DNA of 56,475 bases, taken from NCBI GenBank assembly GCA_016932235.1, contig JAFGDF010000260.1, positions 1-56,475 of the forward strand, read 5' to 3'. The translations under genes were made by a program, and so were the position numbers. Numbering within the stretch: position 1 is the first letter of the stretch; every line of letters begins with the position of its first letter. The stretch comes from Deltaproteobacteria bacterium (GTDB lineage Bacteria; Desulfobacterota; DSM-4660; Desulfatiglandales; HGW-15). The notes under the pieces are model-generated. The model had not been told where the DNA came from and did no database searches. It worked only from the letters and a program-made list of their open reading frames with translations. Positions 42,565-50,611 of this stretch are shown in pieces.

Positions 42565-43614
42565 CTAGAATAGTGCTTTCTGTGCTTCCTCTTCACGAGG
42601 GACGATTTCTTCTCTTTCCATATCTTCTTCTGTCATTATACCTTTCAGGAGGTATCGTTCAAACATCCTGTTATATTCCGTCCATGAACCCTCCCTCCTG
42701 TCCTGTTCCATAAAACGCGTCAGACCATTTATTTTGGCATCCATATCATCAATAAGGTGAAGGGCAAAGGCCTCCGGAAATTTTGGTCTTTTTGGAGAAC
42801 CGAAATCGTACTCGCCGTGATGGCTCAGGATAAGGTGATTCAGCTTTATTGAAAGACCCTTGGGGAACTCTTTTATCCCGGAGATCTTCTCTTCCACCAT
42901 GTTCACACCTAATACCAGATGTCCAAGAAGTCTTCCTTCATCGCTATATTCAACACCCTTGTCAATCCTTAATTCCTTTATCTTTCCGATATCATGCAGA
43001 AAAGCTCCGGCAATCAGCAGATCCCTGTCCAATTCCGGATAATGATCCGCTATAGATTCCGCCAGCCGGCAAACAGAAAGGGTGTGTTCCAGCAGTCCTC
43101 CAATATATCCGTGATGAAAGTTCTTTGCCGCCGGCGCTGTCTTGAACAGAGATACAAACCTTCTGTCAGACAGGAATTTCTCTATCAGTGTATTAAGATT
43201 AGGATCACTTATCTCCTTTAGTATCTTCCTCAATGATCGCATCATCGCGGTGGTGTCTAGGGGAGTGGACTCAATAAAGACGGATGGGTCAATCTTCTCT
43301 GCGAACGGTTTCAGATCGGTGAGGATAAGTTGAAGCCTGTTTCTATATGAACTGACGTGTCCTTCGACTTCAAGAATATCACCCTCGCTGAACAGCAACG
43401 ACAGTTCCTCCGCATTCTCCCAAACCCTTGCTTCCAGATCTCCGGTGCGGTCCGCCAGGCTGAGGCTTAAAAATGGGTCCCCGTTTTTCGTCAATCCCAT
43501 CTTTTTTGACTTAACCAGGTAGAGATCGTGTATCCGGCTGTCTTCCTTGATATCCTTTATCCAGGCATGAGCGTCCTTCTCTTCTGATAATGACTGATCT
43601 CCGTTAATCATCAA
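42565..43614 (-). CDS. yhaM: YhaM-type 3'-5' exoribonuclease (OB fold plus HD domain)
   Basis: The 349-residue protein has an N-terminal OB-fold nucleic-acid-binding domain (LSLADRTGDLEARVWENAEE, then VEGHVSSYRNRLQLIL) and an HD phosphohydrolase domain (HHGYIGGLLEHTLSV, GAFLHDIGKIKEL, LNHLILSHHGEYDFGSPKRP). Together these are typical of YhaM, a metal-dependent 3'-5' exoribonuclease involved in RNA turnover. It overlaps the end of the aldolase gene by 11 nt. Confidence 0.9.
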   Translation of the reverse strand: MMINGDQSLSEEKDAHAWIKDIKEDSRIHDLYLVKSKKMGLTKNGDPFLSLSLADRTGDLEARVWENAEELSLLFSEGDILEVEGHVSSYRNRLQLILTDLKPFAEKIDPSVFIESTPLDTTAMMRSLRKILKEISDPNLNTLIEKFLSDRRFVSLFKTAPAAKNFHHGYIGGLLEHTLSVCRLAESIADHYPELDRDLLIAGAFLHDIGKIKELRIDKGVEYSDEGRLLGHLVLGVNMVEEKISGIKEFPKGLSIKLNHLILSHHGEYDFGSPKRPKFPEAFALHLIDDMDAKINGLTRFMEQDRREGSWTEYNRMFERYLLKGIMTEEDMEREEIVPREEEAQKALF

Positions 43615-44896
43615 AATTGCCTTCCGGCCCTCTGTTGCTGCTCATGGCGGCAGCTCGTTCCCTTATTTTTTCAACAGTCCATTCCCGCGGATCATCAATT
43701 CGCTCCGCCTTCGGACCCATGTCGTGGGAACCCGCCTTCATGATGGCTTCAATGGCAAGGGGAGCGCTATGCCCGGCATTAAATACATTTACAAGCAGAT
43801 CATAGACAAAGTTCCTGACACCCTTTATCATCCTTTCCCTTATCTCTTTTGGTTGACTGGAAAGCTTGTTCTCAAATGGAAGGTTGAGCTTCTTGTAATT
43901 TCCGCCTTTGATGCCGCCGGATTTGGCATACTGTACCATCTCGCTCCATAAGGCGTCTGTCATACCATCTTTTGAAATCTTTACAAATTCACCATTCTCA
44001 TCAAGATACGCATTTCCGAATTCATTAACCTTCACCCCCCAGGTTATCATCTGGAGAGCGGTTGCCACGTTGGCTTTAGTGGTTTTCGTCTCGCGGGCTA
44101 TACTTCGTAACCTCTCCGAATTATTCCCCGAAGTTCCATGCTGCGCACCCGATACCTTGTATTTTGAAATGGCGTTATGGATCTCGCTGGTCAGGGATAC
44201 CTGGATTCCCTGATCGCTTGCCTCGATTCCGTGTGTCGTTCCATTATTGAGGGCTATCCAGTCCGGAAATATATCATGCGCGTTCAGCCCCTGGATCAAA
44301 AACAGCGCCTCTTCTTTTGTTGAAAGGCCTTCTTTTCCCTTTATTTCTCCCACCTCGGTTTCAAAACCGGCCCACTTAGGTACATAAGGGTATAAGTCTA
44401 TGCTGGAAAGGAGATTTTCATCATCGGGGAGGTGCGATGCATCTATAGCGATTGAAGTCATGCCGGCCTCGAACATCGTCGGAATCTCTATCTTGGCGGT
44501 CTCAACATCCTTTGGACCTTTTATACCATAGTGATCGGCATGAATCGCAACGGGTATCGTTATCCCCATCTCATTACACAGAGCGTCAACCTGCCTTGCG
44601 AGATTCCAGTAATTTACCGCACAATAAGCGTTTGAACCGCCTTCTGATTTTGCTATCTCTATAATGATCGCGGCATTGGCATCCTGTGCGGCCTGTAGCG
44701 CGCCGCGTATTACAAAGTGGTTTCTGGCATTGGCGGCGATGGTCATGGCCTTTCCCTTCGCAATCAAGGCCCTGTCTATGACCTTTCCGCTCACTATCAG
44801 CGCCCTTGAATTGGGAAACAATTTTTTGATATTTGGCGGACGTCCTGTTTCAAGGGCCTTTTCAAAATCCGGTGATATACTTCCTGATTGCGTCAT
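43604..44896 (-). CDS. Class II (zinc) fructose-bisphosphate aldolase family protein, long form
   Basis: The 430-residue protein has the class II aldolase elements: NHFVIRGALQAAQDANAAII, the catalytic Asp/Zn His in VAIHADHYG near residue 120, FEAGMTSIAIDASHLPD, ETEVGEIKGKEG and ALNNGTTHGI. It is longer than the usual 280-350 residues. Family members cleave or form ketose 1,6-bisphosphates. Neighbours include an LsrF-like class I aldolase and a zinc dehydrogenase, suggesting sugar-phosphate or aromatic-precursor chemistry beyond glycolysis (inference). The substrate is therefore left open. Confidence 0.85.
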   Translation of the reverse strand: MTQSGSISPDFEKALETGRPPNIKKLFPNSRALIVSGKVIDRALIAKGKAMTIAANARNHFVIRGALQAAQDANAAIIIEIAKSEGGSNAYCAVNYWNLARQVDALCNEMGITIPVAIHADHYGIKGPKDVETAKIEIPTMFEAGMTSIAIDASHLPDDENLLSSIDLYPYVPKWAGFETEVGEIKGKEGLSTKEEALFLIQGLNAHDIFPDWIALNNGTTHGIEASDQGIQVSLTSEIHNAISKYKVSGAQHGTSGNNSERLRSIARETKTTKANVATALQMITWGVKVNEFGNAYLDENGEFVKISKDGMTDALWSEMVQYAKSGGIKGGNYKKLNLPFENKLSSQPKEIRERMIKGVRNFVYDLLVNVFNAGHSAPLAIEAIMKAGSHDMGPKAERIDDPREWTVEKIRERAAAMSSNRGPEGNFDD

Positions 44897-44919
44897 ATTA
44901 ACCCTCCTTTGATAAACAT

Positions 44920-44990
44920 GTTAAACACTCATGGCCCTCTGGGCCTCCACAATTCATGAAAATAGCACCCTGCGGTATCAGAATCGCGGG
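44920..44990 (+). repeat. 71-bp dispersed repeat, copy 2
   Basis: The element begins GTTAAACACTCATGGCCCTC and continues CCTCCACAATTCATGAAAAT and AGCACCCTGCGGT, nearly the same as 30800-30870. It occupies the gap between the dehydrogenase and the aldolase genes. Confidence 0.75.
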
Positions 44991-44997
44991 ATATGTT

Positions 44998-46029
44998 TTA
45001 TGAAACCGGCTCGATAATGACCTTAACGCAATTATGTTGAACAGGGTTTGAAACCGCCTTAAATCCCATTGCTCCTTCTTCTAGCGAAAGCCTGTGAGAT
45101 ATGAGCTTTCCGACGGGTATGGAACCGGCCAGAATCAGGTTTAAGGCCGCACGGCAGTCTGAAGGGCTTCCAGCGTATGTGCTTGTTAGCGTAATCTCGG
45201 TTCTCCAGAAAAGGTCATTCATTTTCCCCGGCAGTGTTGCCTCTTCCGCCGCACCTGAAAAAAGGAGAATCGTCCCTCCCCTCTCAACCGATTTCAATGC
45301 CAGAGGTAAAAACCCATCAAAGCATAATATTACCGTATCTGCGAGATTACCCATATTGGCTTTTTTAAGGCTTCTTTCAAGGTCGTTATCCGCGTTGAAT
45401 TTGAAATGAGCCCCCATTTCCATTGCCTTCTCAAGCCTGAACGGGATGTTGTCCGCGGCCATGACAAGGCCGGCGCCCATAGCGCGCGCTAGAGCGATGT
45501 GAAGAAGTCCCGCTATCCCGCAACCAAGCACAAGAACGGTCTGCCCCGGTTTTATACCGGCCTTTCTCTGTCCTCTTAACACACAGGCAAGGGGTTCCAT
45601 AAAAGACGCGTCTTCAAATGAGACATTATCCGGAACGGGAAAAACACCTCTATCCACATTGATTGCGGGTATCCTGACATATTCCGCAAAACCTCCGGGA
45701 TCGAAATGGGTACCCCTGAGCAGGGTATCGCATACTGTGTGGTTACCATTCAGGCAATAATGGCATGTATTGCAGGGAACATGATGGGTAGCCGCAACCC
45801 GGTCACCTGTCATGAATTTATCAACACCTTCTCCCGCCTCAGCAACGACTCCGGCAACCTCATGGCCCAGCACAAGCGGAACTTTGTCCCGCCTGTACCA
45901 TTCCATTACGTCACTCCCGCATATTCCGCTTGCCATGACCTTCAGCAGTACCTCCCCGCGGCTGATGTCAGGAACGGGCATCTCTTCAAGTCGAACATCA
46001 TTATTACTGTAATACATCAGGACGCGCAT
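44998..46029 (-). CDS. Zinc-dependent alcohol dehydrogenase, MDR family
   Basis: The 343-residue medium-chain dehydrogenase has the catalytic zinc ligands in ASGICGSDVMEW and LGHEVAGVV, and the structural zinc cysteines CNTCHYCLNGNHTVC. The nucleotide fold is VLVLGCGIAGLLHIALAR. It resembles sorbitol/threonine dehydrogenase-type enzymes that oxidise secondary alcohols with NAD(P)+. It overlaps the LsrF-like gene by 13 nt, so both belong to one pathway, whose substrate is not evident. Confidence 0.88.
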   Translation of the reverse strand: MRVLMYYSNNDVRLEEMPVPDISRGEVLLKVMASGICGSDVMEWYRRDKVPLVLGHEVAGVVAEAGEGVDKFMTGDRVAATHHVPCNTCHYCLNGNHTVCDTLLRGTHFDPGGFAEYVRIPAINVDRGVFPVPDNVSFEDASFMEPLACVLRGQRKAGIKPGQTVLVLGCGIAGLLHIALARAMGAGLVMAADNIPFRLEKAMEMGAHFKFNADNDLERSLKKANMGNLADTVILCFDGFLPLALKSVERGGTILLFSGAAEEATLPGKMNDLFWRTEITLTSTYAGSPSDCRAALNLILAGSIPVGKLISHRLSLEEGAMGFKAVSNPVQHNCVKVIIEPVS

Positions 46030-46919
46030 GTTTTTTCTCTTGAAAACGTCTCATAGAGATCAGATGCCTGGGCTGGTGTCATATTATCATGAATTATCGA
46101 GTTCAAAGCCTTCATCATTGCCGCGGGGTGAGGATTCTGCCAGACATTCCTTCCCAGATTAATGCCGATCGCCCCCTTCCGTAATCCGTCATAAACAAAT
46201 TCAAAAACCTCAAGCTCGGTTTCACATTTTGGCCCGCCGGCTATTACCACTGGAACAGGGCAACCGTTAGTCACATTCTCAAAACCCGCGCAATAATAGG
46301 TCTTCACGATCTTCGCGCCCAGCTCCGCAGCTATCCTGCATGATAAAGAAAGGTATCGCGCGGACCTTTTTTTTAACTCCTTACCTACCGCGGTAACCGC
46401 CATCACCGGAATACCGTAATCTTCACAATCATTGACAAGCATAGCGAGGCTCTCAAGCGTCTGCTTTTCATATTCCGTCCCCACAAAAACGGATAAACCC
46501 ACAGCCGCCACATTAAGTCGTATAATATCTTCAATCGAGGTCGTCAGCACCTCATTTGCGAGATCACTCCCAATAAGGCTTGTACCGCCGGATACCCTCA
46601 GTATAATCGGGGTGTCTATATCCGGATCTATCGCTGAACGAAGGACGCCTCTTGTAACAAAGAGCCCATTTGCGTATGGAAGAAGCTCCCTGATCGTTTC
46701 ACCCGGTCTTTCTAAGCATTTTGTCGGTCCCTGGAAATAGCCATGGTCAATGGGTAAAAACTGGCAGCGTCCATCCGCGCCGATTAGTCTCGAAAGCCGG
46801 TTTCGCATTCCCCAATCCAGATTGCCGGCGCCCTTTATCTCCTTTCCTTTATTTGATCTCTCTAAGGATGTCATCTCTGACATCCCTCTGGTTTCAAATA
46901 TTCCTTCAGCATCAGGCAT
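46017..46919 (-). CDS. LsrF/DhnA-like class I aldolase family protein
   Basis: The 300-residue protein shares with E. coli LsrF the blocks GAGNLDWGMRNRLSRLI, LPIDHGYFQGPT, IILRVSGGTSLIGSDL, PVMAVTAVGKE, the Schiff-base Lys in AKIVKTYY, and CPVPVVIAGG. LsrF is the thiolase of autoinducer-2 processing; relatives include archaeal ADH synthase of aromatic amino acid synthesis. No other lsr genes are present, so an AI-2 role is doubtful. AGGAGG precedes the ATG. It is followed by the MDR dehydrogenase. Confidence 0.85.
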   Translation of the reverse strand: MPDAEGIFETRGMSEMTSLERSNKGKEIKGAGNLDWGMRNRLSRLIGADGRCQFLPIDHGYFQGPTKCLERPGETIRELLPYANGLFVTRGVLRSAIDPDIDTPIILRVSGGTSLIGSDLANEVLTTSIEDIIRLNVAAVGLSVFVGTEYEKQTLESLAMLVNDCEDYGIPVMAVTAVGKELKKRSARYLSLSCRIAAELGAKIVKTYYCAGFENVTNGCPVPVVIAGGPKCETELEVFEFVYDGLRKGAIGINLGRNVWQNPHPAAMMKALNSIIHDNMTPAQASDLYETFSREKTCAS

Positions 46920-46932
46920 AAAGGGGCCCTCC

Positions 46933-47736
46933 TTATATTAGAAATGTTTCAGGTTCCTTTCGTTCCTGACAATTATTATACAGCCAGTTCGCGATATCCT
47001 TCCCGCGAGGATCTTCCATAATCCTTGCGCCCGTAGGGCAATTCTTGATGCAGGAACAGCAGCGAATGCATTTTTCCTGATCAGTTGTCACGGATTCATT
47101 CATTCTAACGGCTTCTGTCGGGCAGACCTGGGTGCATCTTCCACATTTGATGCATAATTCTTCAACAGTGACCGGCGAGTATTTTTTTGCCTTTTTGATC
47201 TCCCTATAGGGGAAATTGCCCGGAACCGTTAAATGGGGTATTTCATCTAAGGAATGGATTTCCGTTATCTTATTCTTTACCCTCATCCCGAATGATACCG
47301 CTTGCTCGATATCTTTTTTATCGGGCCGCCCTGAGGCAATAGGGGTTTCTTTATTGGATAAGGAATGCTCACCGATAAAAGCGCCTCCTGCTATGGGAAA
47401 GAATCCTCTCTTCAGACTTAAATCCCTTAATTCAATCAGCGCGTCCTCATAAGCCCTGTTCCCATAAACTGCGATTATTACCGCGGGAATATTTCCGGCT
47501 TTCAGGCGCTTCAGGGCATTAATCGCGATAACGGGAACGCGTCCGCCATAAACAGGAACGCCTATTAAAGAGATTACACCGGATAAATTAGCATGCTCCG
47601 GTTTCCTGGAATCGGATAATGTCAAGTCGATATGTTCGATTTTTTCCATATCCAATCCCTGAGAAATACCCTCCAGGACCCTTCTTGTAGTCCCTGTAGG
47701 AGAAAAATAGATCATCCTTGCTGATTTGATAAGCAT
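46933..47736 (-). CDS. EFR1-family flavodoxin-ferredoxin fusion
   Basis: The 267-residue protein has an N-terminal flavodoxin-like domain with the FMN phosphate loop YFSPTGTTRRV and PVYGGRVPV. A C-terminal 2[4Fe-4S] ferredoxin carries CIKCGRCTQVCPTEAV and CIRCCSCIKNCPTGAR. EFR1 proteins are cytoplasmic electron carriers in anaerobes. The start codon overlaps the ppiD stop (TAATG), and the LsrF-like gene follows by 13 nt; it may supply electrons to an enzyme of that operon. Confidence 0.88.
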   Translation of the reverse strand: MLIKSARMIYFSPTGTTRRVLEGISQGLDMEKIEHIDLTLSDSRKPEHANLSGVISLIGVPVYGGRVPVIAINALKRLKAGNIPAVIIAVYGNRAYEDALIELRDLSLKRGFFPIAGGAFIGEHSLSNKETPIASGRPDKKDIEQAVSFGMRVKNKITEIHSLDEIPHLTVPGNFPYREIKKAKKYSPVTVEELCIKCGRCTQVCPTEAVRMNESVTTDQEKCIRCCSCIKNCPTGARIMEDPRGKDIANWLYNNCQERKEPETFLI

Positions 47737-49634
47737 TACAGACTCCCGAAGGGAGAACGGTCTATGTCCGCTTTATGTTTTAGATTCTCCAGCCAATTTC
47801 TGAACACCATCTGCTGCTTGGCAGACATCAGATGGTCCCTGAATTTTCCCTTATCCTCTTCGTATTTCGCATTGTCAATAGCTCTCGCCGCCAGCCATCT
47901 GATTACATAAACACCTTCCTCATTCTCAAATACCTTGTTTGGATAAACCTTTTCACTACCAAGGCTGAAAGCCTCTTCCTGCAATTCGGCCGCATAACCG
48001 ATCTTTGGTATCATATCCATTCGAGAGAAAAAACCCGTGACATCCGTCTTTAATCCTTTTTCTTTTACAAGTTCGTCCCAGCTTTTCCCCTCCTTCAGTT
48101 TCGCGAGATAGTCTTCAGCCGTGGATCGAACCTCCTGAGTTGCAAGATAATCTACAAAATCCCGCCTGCATTGATCGATGACTTCTCCCAACTCAGGCAT
48201 ATAGGATGGTTTTTTATCGGACACCTGGATAATAAAAAATTTCTTATCGAACTCGACTAGCTCACTCACATCCTTTTTATCCATAGAGAAAAGCGATTCT
48301 TTGAGCTTCTGATCGCCCCCAATCGACGGTATAGGATCACCTTTTGCGAAAAAATCAGTATCCGCAACAGGCACATTGTGCTCTTTTGCGTAAACTGTCA
48401 GGTCCATATCATAGGGTAACTGATCTATCAGGTTTAAACCCTTTTCATTAGCGAGGTCTGAAGCATAGTTGCCTTCCAGAATCTCTGAAATATTATCATG
48501 GACTTCATCAAAGGTCTTGGTTCTTTCATCCTTCACCTCTTCCACCTTGATAATGTGAAATCCGTAAGGGGTTTTTATCAGGTCGCTGATATCCCCCTTT
48601 TCCAGGCTGAACGCCGCATCTTCAAACGGCTTAATCATTTGACCCTTTGAAAAGAAGCCCAGATCTCCCCCCTCTTCTCGTGTTACATCTTCAGAGTACT
48701 TCTTTGCCAGCTCGGAAAAATCCTCCCCATCTCTGCACATTTTTAAGACTTCCATGGCCTTCCGCCTGACATTTTCTTCTTCGGCTTCCGACACCCCTGG
48801 CTCCAGTCTGAAAAGGATATGCCTTACCCGTACCTGTTTTTCCTCTTTCCATATGCTCATATTATCTTCATAATATTCCAATATATCCTGTTCAGAGATA
48901 TCTACCTGATCCCTGAATTTATCAGGATCAAGGAGTATATATGTTATCTTAATCTTTTCCGGAATAATGTATTCATCCTGGTGTTCTTCAAAATATTTTT
49001 CCAGTGCCAATTTTTCAGGTTCCACCTTATCATGAAAATCAGCAGGGGAAATTCTGATGAATTCGATATTCACCTGTTCATTTGCGAAAATATAACTCTC
49101 GAGTGTCTCTTGATCAGTCACGGGTAAAAATGTGGAGAGAAACTGTCCAAGTTTCCTCTGGAGTAATTCCTGGGCGACACTCTTTTCAAAATCCTCGGGT
49201 TTCATCCGGTTGTTTAAGAGGAGTGTCCTGTATCTGTTTTCATCAAAGCCACCCTGAAACTGAAACGAGGGGAAAGCAAGTATCTCATTCCTGATCTCCT
49301 CCTCGGTGACATCCAGACCGATCCTTTTCGCTTCCTGGCTTAAAATCCTTTCTTCAATCAAGCCTTCAAGCGCTCTGTTTTTAAGATCAAAAACCTTGAT
49401 AAGGTTATCACTCCAGACACTCTGGTACTCCTTTTGGAGATTTGTCAGGAGGTCTCTATAGGCCTTTTGGTATTCGATTCCGCTGATCGTTTCACCATTA
49501 ACAGTCGCAACCTTAACTCCTTCCTTCGATGTAAACGAATAGCCGAAGTAAAAAATAAATACGACGGCAATAATACCTATAAGCAGTTTTATCAGCCAGG
49601 ATTTGGCATGCCTTCTCATCATACTTAATAGCAT
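47736..49634 (-). CDS. ppiD: PpiD-like periplasmic peptidyl-prolyl isomerase
   Basis: The 632-residue protein has one N-terminal membrane anchor (RRHAKSWLIKLLIGIIAVVF), then a SurA/PpiD chaperone domain. A parvulin domain follows at about residues 265-365 (VRHILFRLEPG, YSEDVTREEGGDLGFFSKGQMIKPFEDAAF, TPYGFHIIKVEE), with a second, degenerate parvulin-like region after it. It assists folding of exported outer-membrane proteins, supporting a diderm cell. The ATG at 49634 or the one 15 nt downstream could be used. A terminator of the preceding gene precedes it. Confidence 0.88.
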   Translation of the reverse strand: MLLSMMRRHAKSWLIKLLIGIIAVVFIFYFGYSFTSKEGVKVATVNGETISGIEYQKAYRDLLTNLQKEYQSVWSDNLIKVFDLKNRALEGLIEERILSQEAKRIGLDVTEEEIRNEILAFPSFQFQGGFDENRYRTLLLNNRMKPEDFEKSVAQELLQRKLGQFLSTFLPVTDQETLESYIFANEQVNIEFIRISPADFHDKVEPEKLALEKYFEEHQDEYIIPEKIKITYILLDPDKFRDQVDISEQDILEYYEDNMSIWKEEKQVRVRHILFRLEPGVSEAEEENVRRKAMEVLKMCRDGEDFSELAKKYSEDVTREEGGDLGFFSKGQMIKPFEDAAFSLEKGDISDLIKTPYGFHIIKVEEVKDERTKTFDEVHDNISEILEGNYASDLANEKGLNLIDQLPYDMDLTVYAKEHNVPVADTDFFAKGDPIPSIGGDQKLKESLFSMDKKDVSELVEFDKKFFIIQVSDKKPSYMPELGEVIDQCRRDFVDYLATQEVRSTAEDYLAKLKEGKSWDELVKEKGLKTDVTGFFSRMDMIPKIGYAAELQEEAFSLGSEKVYPNKVFENEEGVYVIRWLAARAIDNAKYEEDKGKFRDHLMSAKQQMVFRNWLENLKHKADIDRSPFGSL

Positions 49635-49661
49635 CCGGTTTCTCCTCTAAGGAAATACATA

Positions 49662-49695
49662 CAAAAACCTCCTTTTACATTGAACTGAAAGGAGG
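49662..49695 (-). terminator. Rho-independent terminator after the glycosyltransferase gene
   Basis: On the minus strand CCTCCTTT pairs with AAAGGAGG across a 12-nt loop and is followed by TTTTTG. It separates the glycosyltransferase/IspH/Dus block from ppiD. Confidence 0.85.
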
Positions 49696-49696
49696 G

Positions 49697-50611
49697 TCAG
49701 TCAGAAAAATTATCCCCAAAAAACACATGTCCTATTAACATGTCACAGTTTTTATGTCCATAGCAATCTTGACAATTCGAAAACTCCTTTTCCATGGCCT
49801 CAGGCAAACCGAGATAGTATTTGCCCTCTTCCCCTTTTCCCCTTTTCAGGCAACCCTTCCCATAGATCCGGCATTTTACCCCGAGCTCTTTAAGCAAGGA
49901 TCTGGTCTGAACATTGCTCAATTTACCCGATTTTAGGAGTTTTATCATTGCCTTTATCCTGAATCGGTCTATGCCTTTCAAGCTTAAAGAAAGCTGGTCA
50001 TGGCAGCCGCCTTCCTTCACGACCAGCTTTTTTGCAATCAGATGAATCTCATGATTGCAGGAAATTCTCAGCCAGAGATCATAATCCTCACATACGGGAA
50101 AATCTTCATCAAAGAGGCCGACTTCCTCAAACAGGGAACTCCTCATCATGACCGCCGAAGGGCTGATAAGACACAGTTTCAAAGAAGGCTCGAAGATATT
50201 TCCTGACGGCTTTTTATGTTTTTTTCTTGGGTTGACCCTGAAGCCCTTTCTTATCCATATTTCATCGGTCTGACAAACCTGAACATGGGGATTGTTTTTC
50301 ATATAATCGGCCTGAAGACCGAGTTTTTCGGGCAACCAGTAATCATCCGAATCCAGAAAAGCGATTAAAGGTGATCGGGAGGCCCTTATACCCGTATTTC
50401 TTGCGGCGGAGACACCTTTGTTATTCGGATGTGATATGTATCTTATCTGTCCCATAAAGGGCGCCAGACATTGCGATGTGTTATCAGTTGATCCGTCATC
50501 AACTACCGTTATCTCAAAATCTTTGTAGGTTTGTTTTATTACTGAGCTCACCGCCCGAGCAACTTTTAAAGCCCTGTTGAACGTGGGAATTATAACACTA
50601 ACCTGTTTCAT
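49697..50611 (-). CDS. Family 2 glycosyltransferase
   Basis: The 304-residue GT-A enzyme begins VSVIIPTFNRALKVARAVSS and has VVDDGSTDNT, the AARNTGIRASRSPLIAFLDSDDYW block with the metal-binding DxD as DSDD, and a catalytic-base region CEDYDLWLRIS. It transfers a sugar from a nucleotide donor, probably to a surface glycan. Its C-terminal tail is Cys-rich (CRIYGKGCLKRG, CQDCYGHKNC), which is unusual. The gene overlaps ispH-ubiA by 4 nt. Confidence 0.88.
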   Translation of the reverse strand: MKQVSVIIPTFNRALKVARAVSSVIKQTYKDFEITVVDDGSTDNTSQCLAPFMGQIRYISHPNNKGVSAARNTGIRASRSPLIAFLDSDDYWLPEKLGLQADYMKNNPHVQVCQTDEIWIRKGFRVNPRKKHKKPSGNIFEPSLKLCLISPSAVMMRSSLFEEVGLFDEDFPVCEDYDLWLRISCNHEIHLIAKKLVVKEGGCHDQLSLSLKGIDRFRIKAMIKLLKSGKLSNVQTRSLLKELGVKCRIYGKGCLKRGKGEEGKYYLGLPEAMEKEFSNCQDCYGHKNCDMLIGHVFFGDNFSD

